A stretch of DNA of 64,000 bases from JAYYPW01 sp036128855 (GCA_036128855.1 JAYYPW010000008.1:62001-126000), one strand, 5' to 3'; positions 1 through 9,593 are shown, counted from the stretch's first letter. Numbers and translations: made by a program. Notes: generated by a model from the sequence alone, not told the origin.

Positions 1-1
1 T

Positions 2-682
2 TTCCCTAATACACCAGTCATACAGATGGATAGGGACACTTGTCCTACCTGGCAAGCATTACAAAAAAAGCTAGAAGAATTACAAAATACAACTGCACAA
101 ATAATTGTAGCTACCCAAATGCTAGTAAAAAGTCATAATATACCCCAACTAAAGATGGTAGTGGTTCTTGATGCTGATAAAGCACTCTATAGTAAGGACT
201 TTCGGGCTGAAGAGCACTTAGTCCAGCAAATGCATCAAGTTTCTGGTCGAGCAGGGCGAGATGGTGGGGAGAGCAGGGTGTATATACAAACGTTTCACGT
301 GGATCATCCAATTTGGCAGGGTATACTCCAGCATCAGTATCGAGAAAGTGCTCTAGATTTACTAGAGAAAAGAAAAAAAGCAGAACTACCACCATATTCA
401 CATCAGGCAATAATTTATCTAGCGGGGAAAAATGAAGGGGCCCTTTATAAAGCTTGCACAAAAATACAAAATGAAATGAATCATACAGGCGCAGTTTGTT
501 TTCCAGCTATGCCAAGCTTAATTCCCAAAAAAGATCATGTATATTGTGTTGTCCTCTTATTACAGGCCAAAACGCAACGTATTTTACACGCTGCGTTAAT
601 AGATAGTTATAGAAATACACAACATATCGCTAAAGCCAATGGCTGGGACTGTGGCATTGATATTGACCCGTTAGAGTGGTGA
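2..682 (+). CDS. priA: Primosomal protein N' (PriA helicase), C-terminal part
   Basis: PriA is the 3'-to-5' DNA helicase that reloads the replisome at stalled forks. The window begins inside the gene: the reading frame is open from base 2 with no stop, so the ATG at 26 is internal. About 226 C-terminal residues of a protein usually near 730 are present. Seen: the helicase motif region VATQML, the LDADKAL segment, and QVSGRAGR, which is motif VI with its arginine finger, followed by the PPYSHQ and DIDPLEW segments typical of the PriA C-terminus. The gene ends 4 bases before the convergent gene at 687, with no room for a terminator. Family assignment is secure. Confidence 0.95.
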   Translation, partial: FPNTPVIQMDRDTCPTWQALQKKLEELQNTTAQIIVATQMLVKSHNIPQLKMVVVLDADKALYSKDFRAEEHLVQQMHQVSGRAGRDGGESRVYIQTFHVDHPIWQGILQHQYRESALDLLEKRKKAELPPYSHQAIIYLAGKNEGALYKACTKIQNEMNHTGAVCFPAMPSLIPKKDHVYCVVLLLQAKTQRILHAALIDSYRNTQHIAKANGWDCGIDIDPLEW

Positions 683-686
683 TATA

Positions 687-2006
687 TCATAAGGAATTTT
701 TTGGTCCTTTGCCGTTTGCAACACGACGGATGTTTTGATTTAAGTTTTCACATCTAGTGATGATATCATGAAGTTGTTTCGTAGTTAGGTTTCCTGCTTT
801 ATCAAATTGCTTGATTGATTTATATGCCTTTTTAAATTCCTCGATATAGTGCTTAATCAATTTACCAGAGATATTACTATTACTATTACTATTTTCATTG
901 TATGTTTTAATAAACTTATTTAGAGTCTTTCCGACTTTAACAATATAATCTTTTTTTATTTGTTCACGAAGACTCGCATTGTTATCATCTAAGGCAGCGT
1001 TTATAGCTTCGGTTTTCTTAGGCGTAGTTGAGGGGCTAGTGATAGTTTTGTGGGAATTAGTACCTTCGAAAGAGTGATGTTTAAGATCAAGGCGTCCAAC
1101 ATAATCTATTTCTATATTATCCGAAGATGGAAGGCTGCAGATATCCTGCTCAGTTAAGTTAGCTTGCATAGTTTGCAATAAAGCACTGGGTTTATTGCCT
1201 ACCACTTTAAATATCGCATCAAAATGTTCTGTTTGAATTCGCATTTCATAACCTAAATAATCAGTAGGATCTTCTATAGCTTCAAAAAAGCACTTTCTAT
1301 AAATAGCGAGGTCTTCATCTGTTCCATAGTATCTCGAAGCTAGAGATGCCCATGAAAAATGACTTGCTTGCAGATACACCAATGCATTAGGAAATTGAGC
1401 ACCATTGATTAGAGCGTTTGATCCTTCTAGTTCATGAAGTGATTGCAAGAATGCCACGAATATTCTTTTATACGAATTATCTAGCTCGGGTACTCGTTTT
1501 GCTCGCGAAGATGTAAAATACGCTCTCAGAATCGGAGCGGCTTGATTAGATAAACTAGTAATGTCTGCATCAAGTAAAGGCAACATGGTTCTTATAAGCC
1601 GAGTTTCTTCTATTCGAGATAAAAATTGCTGTTGTTTATATAGTTGCGCCTTGATGGTTCCTAATCTATCATCTAAAAATTCACATTTATGATTTTCTGA
1701 ATTTTGGAGATATTCAGGTGAATTAATTCTATCAAGAAGTGATTTATATGCCTCAGGAAACTTACCTAGTATCTTTAAAAATTCCTTTAGGTTGCCCGGT
1801 CTAATAGCGCCGAGATTTTCTAGTTGACCTATTGTGTCATTAGTTGCTTGTATTAATAAGTCACGACCTTTGACAATGAGCAGTAAGTGAAGCAACATAA
1901 CATGGTAGCAGCAATAGCCATCTCCAGGTATAAGGATTAGTTTGTTTTGAAGGGGCATGAAAGTGTCATCTTTAGGGGTATTGATGTTTTTGTTTTGTGG
2001 GAGCAT
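687..2006 (-). CDS. Orphan protein with OTU-like cysteine protease motifs; candidate effector
   Basis: No overall family is recognised for this 439-residue protein. Two short motifs match the OTU deubiquitinase pattern: P-G-D29-G-Y-C32-C-Y-H near the N-terminus, comparable to the catalytic D-G-x-C loop, and E-H261-F-D-A-I-F-K, comparable to the C-terminal catalytic-His motif. The roughly 230 residues between them are helical-looking and longer than in compact OTU domains. Known Legionella Lot-type OTU proteases carry an inserted helical lobe there, which would fit. The C-terminal third (about 310-439) is polar and lysine-rich. There is no signal peptide or membrane segment. ATG at 2006 is used; a second in-frame ATG at residue 17 still precedes the Cys motif. 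Protease activity is inference. Confidence 0.6.
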   Translation of the reverse strand: MLPQNKNINTPKDDTFMPLQNKLILIPGDGYCCYHVMLLHLLLIVKGRDLLIQATNDTIGQLENLGAIRPGNLKEFLKILGKFPEAYKSLLDRINSPEYLQNSENHKCEFLDDRLGTIKAQLYKQQQFLSRIEETRLIRTMLPLLDADITSLSNQAAPILRAYFTSSRAKRVPELDNSYKRIFVAFLQSLHELEGSNALINGAQFPNALVYLQASHFSWASLASRYYGTDEDLAIYRKCFFEAIEDPTDYLGYEMRIQTEHFDAIFKVVGNKPSALLQTMQANLTEQDICSLPSSDNIEIDYVGRLDLKHHSFEGTNSHKTITSPSTTPKKTEAINAALDDNNASLREQIKKDYIVKVGKTLNKFIKTYNENSNSNSNISGKLIKHYIEEFKKAYKSIKQFDKAGNLTTKQLHDIITRCENLNQNIRRVANGKGPKNSL

Positions 2007-2035
2007 GTAATATTTTAAAATTTTAATGTTATGTT

Positions 2036-2064
2036 TTTATAGTAAAAATTATGAGGAATGTCAG
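2036..2064 (-). promoter_or_regulatory. Sigma70-type promoter of the OTU-like gene
   Basis: On the minus strand, CTGACA (2064-2059) and TATAAA (2041-2036) are separated by exactly 17 bases, and the -10 box lies about 30 bases upstream of the ATG at 2006. The gene would therefore have its own promoter rather than depend on read-through from yaaA. Judged by eye only. Confidence 0.5.
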
Positions 2065-2086
2065 AAAAAAATGAAAGAATTTAAAA

Positions 2087-2863
2087 CTACTTGATAAAAA
2101 CAAGCTCGCTCTGGCTGGAGTATTGAGACGCATATTGAAACCCTTGCCAAGAAAATGACTTGAGTGCATCCAAAGATTGAGGACTTTCAACAAGTAAGAA
2201 ACGGACAAATGCACCGCGGGCACGCTTTGCAATAGTACCTATAATCTTACAAGTGCCATCGGGTTGGGATACTTTGAAAGTTAGATTTATAGAGGGAACA
2301 GTTAACAGACTTGTATCTAATGCTTGTGCATACTCTTGAGAAGCACAATTCAGATGATAGGTAAACCCATGGCGATCAAAATGTTTATTAAGAAACGAAG
2401 GTATTAGACTTTTCCAGACATCATAAAGGGTTTCAGGAGCAAAAGGTTTACTACCCATCTCAAGGCGGTAGGGTTGGATCGCATCAAGGGGTCTTAGAAG
2501 GCCATAGAGGCCTGATATTATACCAACCCTGTCCTGGCTAGACTTAAGCTGGTCAGGCGTCAGAGTGCGCGCTGATAGGCTCTGATAGGCATCTCCAGCA
2601 AAGCTGAAAATAGCGATATTTGCAGATTGGTGTAGATTGTGCTGATATGATTGATAGCGCTCATAGTTAAGCTGGCCTAAAGCTGCGCTAATTTTCATGA
2701 TACGACATAGATCATCTGAAGAAAGATTTTTTAGTTCTTTAGCAAGATTATCTGCTTCATTCAAATAATATGGATAGGTGGTGTCCTGACTAAGTTCGAT
2801 AGGCACGGGATCAGAAGAGAATCTCTTTGCGGGAGATAAAGTGATATAGAATTTTTCTGTCAT
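2087..2863 (-). CDS. yaaA: Peroxide stress protein YaaA (DUF328)
   Basis: YaaA lowers free intracellular iron and protects DNA during hydrogen peroxide stress. The 258-residue product matches the family along its length: the N-terminal LSPAKRF, the central SGLYGLLRPLD and QPYRLEMG signatures, and the C-terminal AKRARGAFVRF. E. coli YaaA is about the same size. I chose the ATG at 2863 because the protein then begins just before the conserved ITLSPAK. A TTG seven codons upstream (2884) is possible but adds residues not expected in the family. It lies downstream of gyrB on the same strand with a 48-base gap. Confidence 0.93.
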   Translation of the reverse strand: MTEKFYITLSPAKRFSSDPVPIELSQDTTYPYYLNEADNLAKELKNLSSDDLCRIMKISAALGQLNYERYQSYQHNLHQSANIAIFSFAGDAYQSLSARTLTPDQLKSSQDRVGIISGLYGLLRPLDAIQPYRLEMGSKPFAPETLYDVWKSLIPSFLNKHFDRHGFTYHLNCASQEYAQALDTSLLTVPSINLTFKVSQPDGTCKIIGTIAKRARGAFVRFLLVESPQSLDALKSFSWQGFQYASQYSSQSELVFIK

Positions 2864-2911
2864 TAACTTACACCACGCTACCAAAACATAAAAAACATAA
2901 ACCCATCAGGA

Positions 2912-5347
2912 CTAGGTATCAATATTTTCTGCTAAGTGTGCATTACACTCAATAAATTGTTTACGAGGCATTACCTGATCTCCCATAAGAACAGTAAACA
3001 GCTGGTCGGCACTAATCGCATCTTCAATTTTTACTTGATGTAAAATACGAATTTCAGGATCCATGGTTGTTTCCCATAATTGATCAGCATTCATTTCACC
3101 CAATCCCTTGTAGCGCTGTATGGTTATTTTATCACGCATATGCTGTAGTAATTTCTGAATAAGAACTTGCAGATTAGGTGTCGCAATCTTAGTTTGATGG
3201 GCAGAAATATAACTATCTTTTGTAAATGCAGTGTGTGTTTGTGCAACAACAGCAGAAATAGCAAGATAATCTCCTGAGGAAAAAAACTCGGGCTTGAGTG
3301 TGATTTTTTTCTTTGAGCCATCGTGCAGAGATTTCTCTAGTACCGGTAGGAAATATTGCTGGTCACCATGTGAAGTAGGCTGGACAAATACACGAGTATG
3401 TAGCTTAGAAGTATCTTGAATAGAAAAACAGGCAGACATGGATTCAGCCCAGGTGGTTACGTGATCTTCATTTTCAAGGCTTTCAGCAGCTAATGGTTCA
3501 ACCATTAGAAGTGCACGAATGAAATCTTTCGGGTAATAGTGTGACATTCTTTCCATACAGGTGGTAATTCTCAGGTAGTCACGACACATTTTCTCAAGAG
3601 TAGCTTTTGGCAAAGCAGGGGCATCTTCTTCCATAAAAAAATCAGTGCCTTCAATAGCATTCGTCAGTAGGTAAGATTGCAGCTCATCATCGTCTTTTAG
3701 ATACATATCTTGTTTTTTATAAGTAACTTTATAAAGAGGCGGTTGTGCAATATAAACGTGGAGGTTTTCAATAATTTCGGGCATCTGGCGGTAAAAAAAT
3801 GTCAACAAAAGCGTACGGATATGAGATCCATCCACGTCTGCATCTGTCATGATAATAATTCGATGGTAACGTAGCTTTTCTGGCTTATAATCATGCTTGC
3901 TGATACCACAACCCAGTGCTGTAATCAGTGTGGTTATGGCGTCACTAGACAGCATTTTATCAAAACGGGCTTTCTCGACGTTTAAGATTTTACCACGAAG
4001 AGGCAATACAGCCTGTGTACGTCTATCACGGCCTTGCTTGGCAATACCTCCCGCAGAGTCCCCCTCAACAATAAAAACTTCACACTGAGAAGGGTCTTGC
4101 TCTTGGCAGTCAGCAAGTTTACCTGGCAGACTCGAGATTTCTAGAGCATTTTTTCGGCGGGTCATTTCACGTGCTTTCTTAGCTGCTTCACGTGCACGAC
4201 TAGCTTCCTGTATTTTGGCTGCGATAAGTTTAGCATCTTGGGGGTTTTCAAGTAGGAAGTCTTGTAGGCCATCAAAGAGTGCCGTTTCTACTACCGATTT
4301 AACTTCTGAAGACACAAGTTTTTCTTTTGTTTGCGAAGAAAATTTGGGTTCAAACATTTTAACAGACACCACAGCAGTAAGCCCCTCACGAACATCTTCA
4401 CCAACAACGGGGGTGAATTTACCTTTCTTTTCATTTTGCTCAAGGTATCTATTCATACAGCGGGTTAATGCACCTCGAAAGCCAGATAAGTGCGTACCAC
4501 CATCTTTTTGCTTAATATTATTAGTAAAGCAGTAAATATTTTCTTGGTAAGAGCCTTGCCATTGAAAGGCACAAGCTACTTGAATATTATCTTTCTCTGC
4601 GATTAGCGAGAATACACTATCATGAATAACGGGCTTAGACTTATTAAGATAGGTAACAAACTCTTGGATACCGCCAGCATAATAAAAAGTATCAGATCGG
4701 TCAGCTCGCTCATCATGAAGTTGTATATGAATACCGGCATTAAGAAAGGCTAACTCTCTGAGTTTAGATGAGATGGTGTCATAACTAAATTCAGTTATTG
4801 CAAATATATTTGGACAAGGTTTAAAAGTTACTTTGGTACCGTTCCTATCTGTATCTCCAATCACTGCTAACGGAGCTTCTGGATTCCCATAGTGATATAC
4901 TTGAGAGTATTGTTTGCCGTTTTTGTCAATGTGCAGTGTAAGCTTCTCTGAAAGAGCGTTAACCACAGATACCCCCACACCATGCAAGCCTCCAGATACT
5001 TTATAGGCATTGTCATCGAACTTACCTCCTGCATGTAGAACGGTCATAATGACCTCTGCCGCAGAGCGATTTTCTTCAGGATGTATATCAACCGGGATAC
5101 CGCGCCCGTTATCAGAAACAGAAACAGAGCAATCAGCGTGTATCGTGACCGTTATATGCGTACAAAATCCAGCAAGGGCTTCATCAACAGAGTTATCAAC
5201 AACCTCAAAGACTAAGTGGTGTAGACCAGTACCATCATCTGTATCACCGATATACATCCCTGGCCGCTTGCGGACAGCATCTAGACCTTTGAGAACTTTA
5301 ATATTAGAGGAATCGTATTCGGGTTGTGGAGTCTGAGCTTGAGTCAT
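2912..5347 (-). CDS. gyrB: DNA gyrase subunit B
   Basis: This is the ATPase subunit of type II topoisomerase, which introduces negative supercoils together with GyrA. At 811 residues it is the long proteobacterial form. Visible in order: the GHKL ATPase with EVVDNSVDEA (about 48-57), SDNGRGIP (78-85) and GGLHGVGVSVVN (119-130); the Toprim domain with EGDSAGG (428-434) and TDADVDGSH (501-509); the gammaproteobacterial insert; and the C-terminal QRYKGLGEMN and TMDPE signature. The start is ATG at 5347. In the usual order gyrB follows recF directly; here a dps gene on the opposite strand lies between them. Confidence 0.98.
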   Translation of the reverse strand: MTQAQTPQPEYDSSNIKVLKGLDAVRKRPGMYIGDTDDGTGLHHLVFEVVDNSVDEALAGFCTHITVTIHADCSVSVSDNGRGIPVDIHPEENRSAAEVIMTVLHAGGKFDDNAYKVSGGLHGVGVSVVNALSEKLTLHIDKNGKQYSQVYHYGNPEAPLAVIGDTDRNGTKVTFKPCPNIFAITEFSYDTISSKLRELAFLNAGIHIQLHDERADRSDTFYYAGGIQEFVTYLNKSKPVIHDSVFSLIAEKDNIQVACAFQWQGSYQENIYCFTNNIKQKDGGTHLSGFRGALTRCMNRYLEQNEKKGKFTPVVGEDVREGLTAVVSVKMFEPKFSSQTKEKLVSSEVKSVVETALFDGLQDFLLENPQDAKLIAAKIQEASRAREAAKKAREMTRRKNALEISSLPGKLADCQEQDPSQCEVFIVEGDSAGGIAKQGRDRRTQAVLPLRGKILNVEKARFDKMLSSDAITTLITALGCGISKHDYKPEKLRYHRIIIMTDADVDGSHIRTLLLTFFYRQMPEIIENLHVYIAQPPLYKVTYKKQDMYLKDDDELQSYLLTNAIEGTDFFMEEDAPALPKATLEKMCRDYLRITTCMERMSHYYPKDFIRALLMVEPLAAESLENEDHVTTWAESMSACFSIQDTSKLHTRVFVQPTSHGDQQYFLPVLEKSLHDGSKKKITLKPEFFSSGDYLAISAVVAQTHTAFTKDSYISAHQTKIATPNLQVLIQKLLQHMRDKITIQRYKGLGEMNADQLWETTMDPEIRILHQVKIEDAISADQLFTVLMGDQVMPRKQFIECNAHLAENIDT

Positions 5348-5375
5348 TAATTTTTACTATCTATGATGAGCGTTC

Positions 5376-5404
5376 ATATTACCACATATGCAAAAAAAAA
5401 ACAA
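5376..5404 (-). promoter_or_regulatory. Possible gyrB promoter
   Basis: On the minus strand TTGTTT (5404-5399) and TAATAT (5381-5376) are 17 bases apart and end 28 bases upstream of the gyrB ATG. Both boxes match the consensus at only four of six positions and lie in an A/T-rich tract, so this is a weak call. A separate promoter is expected because dps interrupts the recF-gyrB order. Confidence 0.3.
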
Positions 5405-5464
5405 AAATTACAGCAATTTCTCCAGAATGTCCTATATAAAATAATGTGAATGATAGAGTAAATT

Positions 5465-5917
5465 ATGGTTAGTAAACAGTTATTATATGAAAAGTTAGGT
5501 GTAGTATTAGCAGATACTTATGTAACGCTAATGATGACACAGAAATTGCACTGGCACGTCACGGGATCTCATTTTTATGCCATCCATAAAATGACCCAGC
5601 ACCAGTATGAGGAAATGGTGGAGGCGATAGATACGATCGCTGAGCATATGCGAGCACAGGGAGCACAGGCACCAAGTGGCATGAGGCGCTATGCAAGCCT
5701 AACAACGATACAAGAGCAGGATAGTGCATTATCGACTACAGACGCTAGTCTTGAGCATCTCATTGAGGCACATCGACATATCCGTAGTTCAATAGATAAA
5801 TCTTTACGCCTTGCACAAGAATTAGAAGACGTGGCAACAGAAGATTTACTTGTAGATAGAATACGAGAGCATGATCAGCATATATGGATGTTGGCCTCAA
5901 GTATCAGTAGCGTGTAG
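5465..5917 (+). CDS. dps: Dps/ferritin-like DNA-protecting protein
   Basis: Dps forms a dodecameric mini-ferritin that oxidises and stores iron using hydrogen peroxide. The 150-residue protein has the ferroxidase signature with H29, H41, D56 and E60, spaced 12, 15 and 4 residues apart as in characterised Dps proteins. There is no long lysine-rich N-terminal tail of the kind that binds DNA in E. coli Dps, so iron and peroxide detoxification is the likelier role. It is transcribed against its neighbours, and its last 21 bases overlap the 3' end of recF (5897-5917). It lies within the dnaA-dnaN-recF-gyrB block. YaaA, SodB, MsrB and a peroxiredoxin elsewhere in the window serve the same oxidative-stress theme. 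Confidence 0.92.
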   Translation: MVSKQLLYEKLGVVLADTYVTLMMTQKLHWHVTGSHFYAIHKMTQHQYEEMVEAIDTIAEHMRAQGAQAPSGMRRYASLTTIQEQDSALSTTDASLEHLIEAHRHIRSSIDKSLRLAQELEDVATEDLLVDRIREHDQHIWMLASSISSV

Positions 5918-7006
5918 AGTAATTGTTTCACATGGAACACCCTGTGCTTGCAAGTCCAAAACGTTATCTTTTGAAGTAATATGAAAATCTTCTGCATGCA
6001 AACCGGATAAAAGCGCCTGTTTGCAATGTGTTCGTAAATATTCAAGTATGCGTCTACGCGCAGAGGCATCTAATTCAGCAGGGAGATCATCAATAACAAC
6101 AATAGCAGAGCGAGCATGACACGATTCAAGCACACATTGTTGGGCAAATTTGAGAGCATAAGCATAGAGCTTTTGCTGTCCTTGTGAAAAGTATTCAAAA
6201 ATAGAGCCACCATTAGGTAGACGACAACGTAAGTCTGCACGATGAGGGCCACAGTGTGTATACCCCATTTGTAAATCACTACTAAGGCTATCTTGCAATG
6301 ATTGTGCCAAGCTTTGATCTTGGCGCCAACCACTTTGGTAACGAAGAACAACGTCCGCTTGAAAAGGTCGCCCTAATCCATCCCAGACAGTGTGCAATGA
6401 TTGATTGAGCAAATCAATAACTTGTTGGCGATCTGCATCTATGCGTTCTGCATAATAAAGTAGTGGCTCATTCCAAGTAGAAAGGCCATCTGTAGAACCA
6501 TAATGCGCATTTTTTAAAAAATGATTACGTTGTAAGAGTGCACGGTTATATTTCTGTAGATAGGAAGCATGATGGGGAAAGGCATAAAAACAACACCAGT
6601 TTAAGAAAGACCGCCGGGTCTTAGGCGATGCAGAAAAGTCTCTATGAGTACTTGTATCCATGAAAATAATAGCAAGTCTCTTTGCTGCATCTTGTATAGA
6701 TGCGGACTGGCCATCGATACTAATCTTGCTAGACTGGGGTGGCTGGTAGGAAATTTTTAAAACTTCGGATTCATCTTGGGTTTGTACACGGCAAGCAATC
6801 TGAAACCAGTCCTGTTCTTTTTGGATGAGATTTTTAGCTTGGTTACTACGAAATGATTTACCATAAGCACAAAAATATATAGCTTCTAAAACACTGGTTT
6901 TCCCGCAGCCATTATGGCCGAGAATGAAGTTACATCCTGGTTTAAAAGATAACGCGTTATCAGAAAAATGACGAAACTGTTGTAAGTGTAGAGCAGCAAG
7001 GGTCAT
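5897..7006 (-). CDS. recF: DNA replication and repair protein RecF
   Basis: RecF is an SMC-like ATPase that helps load RecA at single-strand gaps together with RecO and RecR. The 369-residue protein has Walker A GHNGCGKTS (30-38), an ABC-type signature SQGQQK near 275, and Walker B VVIDDLPAELD with the D-loop. Length is slightly above the E. coli protein (357). It follows dnaN with a 31-base gap on the same strand, the standard order. Its 3' end overlaps dps on the other strand. Confidence 0.97.
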   Translation of the reverse strand: MTLAALHLQQFRHFSDNALSFKPGCNFILGHNGCGKTSVLEAIYFCAYGKSFRSNQAKNLIQKEQDWFQIACRVQTQDESEVLKISYQPPQSSKISIDGQSASIQDAAKRLAIIFMDTSTHRDFSASPKTRRSFLNWCCFYAFPHHASYLQKYNRALLQRNHFLKNAHYGSTDGLSTWNEPLLYYAERIDADRQQVIDLLNQSLHTVWDGLGRPFQADVVLRYQSGWRQDQSLAQSLQDSLSSDLQMGYTHCGPHRADLRCRLPNGGSIFEYFSQGQQKLYAYALKFAQQCVLESCHARSAIVVIDDLPAELDASARRRILEYLRTHCKQALLSGLHAEDFHITSKDNVLDLQAQGVPCETITLHATDT

Positions 7007-7037
7007 AACATAACAACAGTAACATTACATAAAAAAG

Positions 7038-8213
7038 CTAGATAGATAAAGGCATAACAATAAAGACACTATGTTGTTCAGATTCATGCTCAGTGAATGA
7101 AATACTACGCTCAGTATCGACGATGCCGATAGACATTTTTTCTGTCTGTAAAACCTGGAGAATATCAATAACATAATGTAAATTGAAACCTACAGCAATA
7201 GCTTCGCCGTTTAACTCAATACCAACTTCATCACGAGCTTCTTCTTGGTTGATGTTATTTGTAACAATAGCTAGGCTCTCTGGACTAAAGTGAAATTTAC
7301 CTCCATGGTATTTTTCACTAGCTAAAATAATCAAACGTGATAGAGAAGACTTAAGCTCGTCAACATGAACCAGGGCTTTATGCGCAAACTGGGAAGGTAT
7401 TAAGCTAGAATAATCTGGATAGTCACCATCTATTAAATTTGAATACATTAAAAGTGTATCGGAATGAAAGCTAATATTTTGCTTACCAATTTTGAGACAA
7501 ATATTGCTATCATCTTCCTGGAGGTGTTTACAAAGCTCCTGTATGGTTTTTTTCGGAATAATAAAGCAACCATCTTGCTGAGCCATAGGGTCATCTATCG
7601 CATTCAATGCAAGCCTATGTCCATCCGTAGCTACAGTAAAAATCTGTTGGTTTTTCACTTTAAGCAACATGCCATTGAGAAAAAAGCGCACATCCTGATG
7701 AGCCATAGCAAAGCTGGTCCGCCTGAGTAACCAGAGCAACTTATTTTGTGGAATATTCAGAGTCACATCTGCTGAAAATTGCTCCATATGTGGAAAGCTA
7801 TCTGCTTCAAGAGAGGCGAGTTTAAACTGTGTTCGACCAACTCGAATAACAGTCCATGAGGACTTTTGCTCCACCTCTAAAATAGCATCAGGCGCCAAGG
7901 AGCGACTTATATCAAGTAGTTTTTTACAAGGTAACGTAAAAGATGCTTTATCATCGTTAGACAGTGTATTACTAATAACTGGAATATGAACATGCATCTC
8001 TATCTCTGAGTTGCTAGCCATCAAGTGAAGTTCTTTATTGTGTAGGTCACACTTAATAAAGCCAAGAATTTGTATTACTTGTGAGTGATCGACAATACCA
8101 CTAAGCTTGCGTAAAGCACTGCTAAGCTCGTGATTTCCTATAGAAAAAGAGTAAGAACTAGCGCTTTTCTGTATCGTTGTTTCAGATGTAGGTTGGGTTG
8201 TCGTCTCTGTCAT
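7038..8213 (-). CDS. dnaN: DNA polymerase III beta subunit (sliding clamp)
   Basis: The clamp forms a ring that tethers DNA polymerase III to DNA. Three clamp folds are expected, and the protein aligns along its length, with ATDGHRLA in the second fold and the C-terminal FIVMPL that forms the edge of the last domain. At 391 residues it is about 25 longer than E. coli DnaN. The extra length is an N-terminal Ser/Thr/Gln-rich tail (residues 1-20) before the conserved start of the first fold. The ATG at 8213 has a purine-rich GAGGG about 8 bases upstream. It lies 12 bases after dnaA. Confidence 0.97.
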   Translation of the reverse strand: MTETTTQPTSETTIQKSASSYSFSIGNHELSSALRKLSGIVDHSQVIQILGFIKCDLHNKELHLMASNSEIEMHVHIPVISNTLSNDDKASFTLPCKKLLDISRSLAPDAILEVEQKSSWTVIRVGRTQFKLASLEADSFPHMEQFSADVTLNIPQNKLLWLLRRTSFAMAHQDVRFFLNGMLLKVKNQQIFTVATDGHRLALNAIDDPMAQQDGCFIIPKKTIQELCKHLQEDDSNICLKIGKQNISFHSDTLLMYSNLIDGDYPDYSSLIPSQFAHKALVHVDELKSSLSRLIILASEKYHGGKFHFSPESLAIVTNNINQEEARDEVGIELNGEAIAVGFNLHYVIDILQVLQTEKMSIGIVDTERSISFTEHESEQHSVFIVMPLSI

Positions 8214-8225
8214 AAAGGCCCTCGT

Positions 8226-9593
8226 TTAGTTATTAATCATATTGGTTAGGTTTTCGCAGTCCAGTTTTAAGTCTGCGTCAGACTCAATTAGCTCAGCAAT
8301 TCGCTGGCAGGCGTACAGTACTGTAGTATGGTCACGGCCACCAAAAGCGCGCCCTATTTCCGGTAAACTTCGGGTGGTCATAGATTTGGCAATATACATG
8401 GCAAGCTGTCTAGGTCTAGCAACTGCTTTCAGGCGACGCTTGCCAACAAGATCCTGGACTTTAAGCTTATAGTAGCGGGCAACCATAGTCTGTATATGAT
8501 CGATACTAACTTGCCTAGTATGTATAGTCAGCAAATCTTTTAGTGCAGATTTAGTGAAAGCAAGATCAATATCGCCACCAGTGAATTTGGCATGAGCTAC
8601 CAGCCTTTTTAATATACCCTCTAATTCACGTACATTAGTTTGGATTTTATCAGCAATAAAAAAGGCTACCTCTTGTGGTAGTTCAAATCGTGCTTGTTGT
8701 GCTTTTTGAATCAAAATTGCTACTCGGGTCTCCAGTTCAGGTGGATCAATACCAACAGAAAGACCCCAGGTAAAACGTGATTTTAAACGTTCTTCAAAAC
8801 CGTTCAGCTCTTTGGGGTAACGATCACTTGTAAGTATGACTTGTTTATTAAGCTCAAGCTTTTCATTAAAACGATGGAATAGTTCCTCCTGGGAGCGTTC
8901 TTTATTAGCAAAAAACTGAATGTCATCAAGCATAAGCACATCTGCATCAGCGAGCATGCTTTTGAATTGCTCCATGGTCCCACGTTGTAACGACTTAATC
9001 ATTTCAGATAGAAACTTCTCAGCATGAAGATAAAGAATTTTGGCTTCAGGGTTGGCCTGATGAACTGCATGTGCTGTAGCTTGCATTAAGTGGGTTTTTC
9101 CTAGACCAGTGCTACCAAAAATAACAAAAGGGTTGTAACTAGTCCCAGGGTTTTGGGCTGCTTGCTTAGCAGCAGCAGACGCAAACTCATTAGACCTACC
9201 AGTAATGAAGTTCTCAAAAGTAAATTGGGTATTTAAGTTATGATTGCTAGTATTTGGCGATTTAGCAGAAGAGGGCTTTTGCACAGGCGTAGAGACTGGT
9301 TCCTGAGGAACCCCAACTTGTAATGAAATACGCAACCCAAGCTCGGCGGGGGCGTGCTGGCGGAGAGTGGTCTCAAGCAAGGGAAGATACGTGGTCCGAA
9401 TACGGTCAAAGATGTACTGGTTTGGCGCATAGATAACTATGTTCTTACCAGACACACGCGCTTGTAAAGGGGCAATAACACTGTGAAAGTCCCTATTTTC
9501 TGGCATCGCATGCCCTATAGCGGCAACACACTGCGGCCAGACAGCAAGAATATCAAATCCTTGCAGTAATTGTGTATTATCGTTAGTATTCAA
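8226..9593 (-). CDS. dnaA: Chromosomal replication initiator DnaA
   Basis: DnaA binds 9-bp boxes at the origin and melts DNA for helicase loading. The 455-residue protein has the N-terminal DnaB-interaction domain (about 14-90), a short linker, the AAA+ domain with Walker A GSTGLGKTH (160-168) and Walker B VLMLDDIQFF, and the domain IV signature GGRDHTTV near the C-terminus that reads the DnaA box. The start appears to be TTG at 9593: the frame is closed by an upstream TAA 15 bases earlier, and no in-frame ATG precedes the conserved N-domain. An AAGG lies about 10 bases before it. A rare start codon could limit DnaA dosage. Confidence 0.97.
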   Translation of the reverse strand: MNTNDNTQLLQGFDILAVWPQCVAAIGHAMPENRDFHSVIAPLQARVSGKNIVIYAPNQYIFDRIRTTYLPLLETTLRQHAPAELGLRISLQVGVPQEPVSTPVQKPSSAKSPNTSNHNLNTQFTFENFITGRSNEFASAAAKQAAQNPGTSYNPFVIFGSTGLGKTHLMQATAHAVHQANPEAKILYLHAEKFLSEMIKSLQRGTMEQFKSMLADADVLMLDDIQFFANKERSQEELFHRFNEKLELNKQVILTSDRYPKELNGFEERLKSRFTWGLSVGIDPPELETRVAILIQKAQQARFELPQEVAFFIADKIQTNVRELEGILKRLVAHAKFTGGDIDLAFTKSALKDLLTIHTRQVSIDHIQTMVARYYKLKVQDLVGKRRLKAVARPRQLAMYIAKSMTTRSLPEIGRAFGGRDHTTVLYACQRIAELIESDADLKLDCENLTNMINN

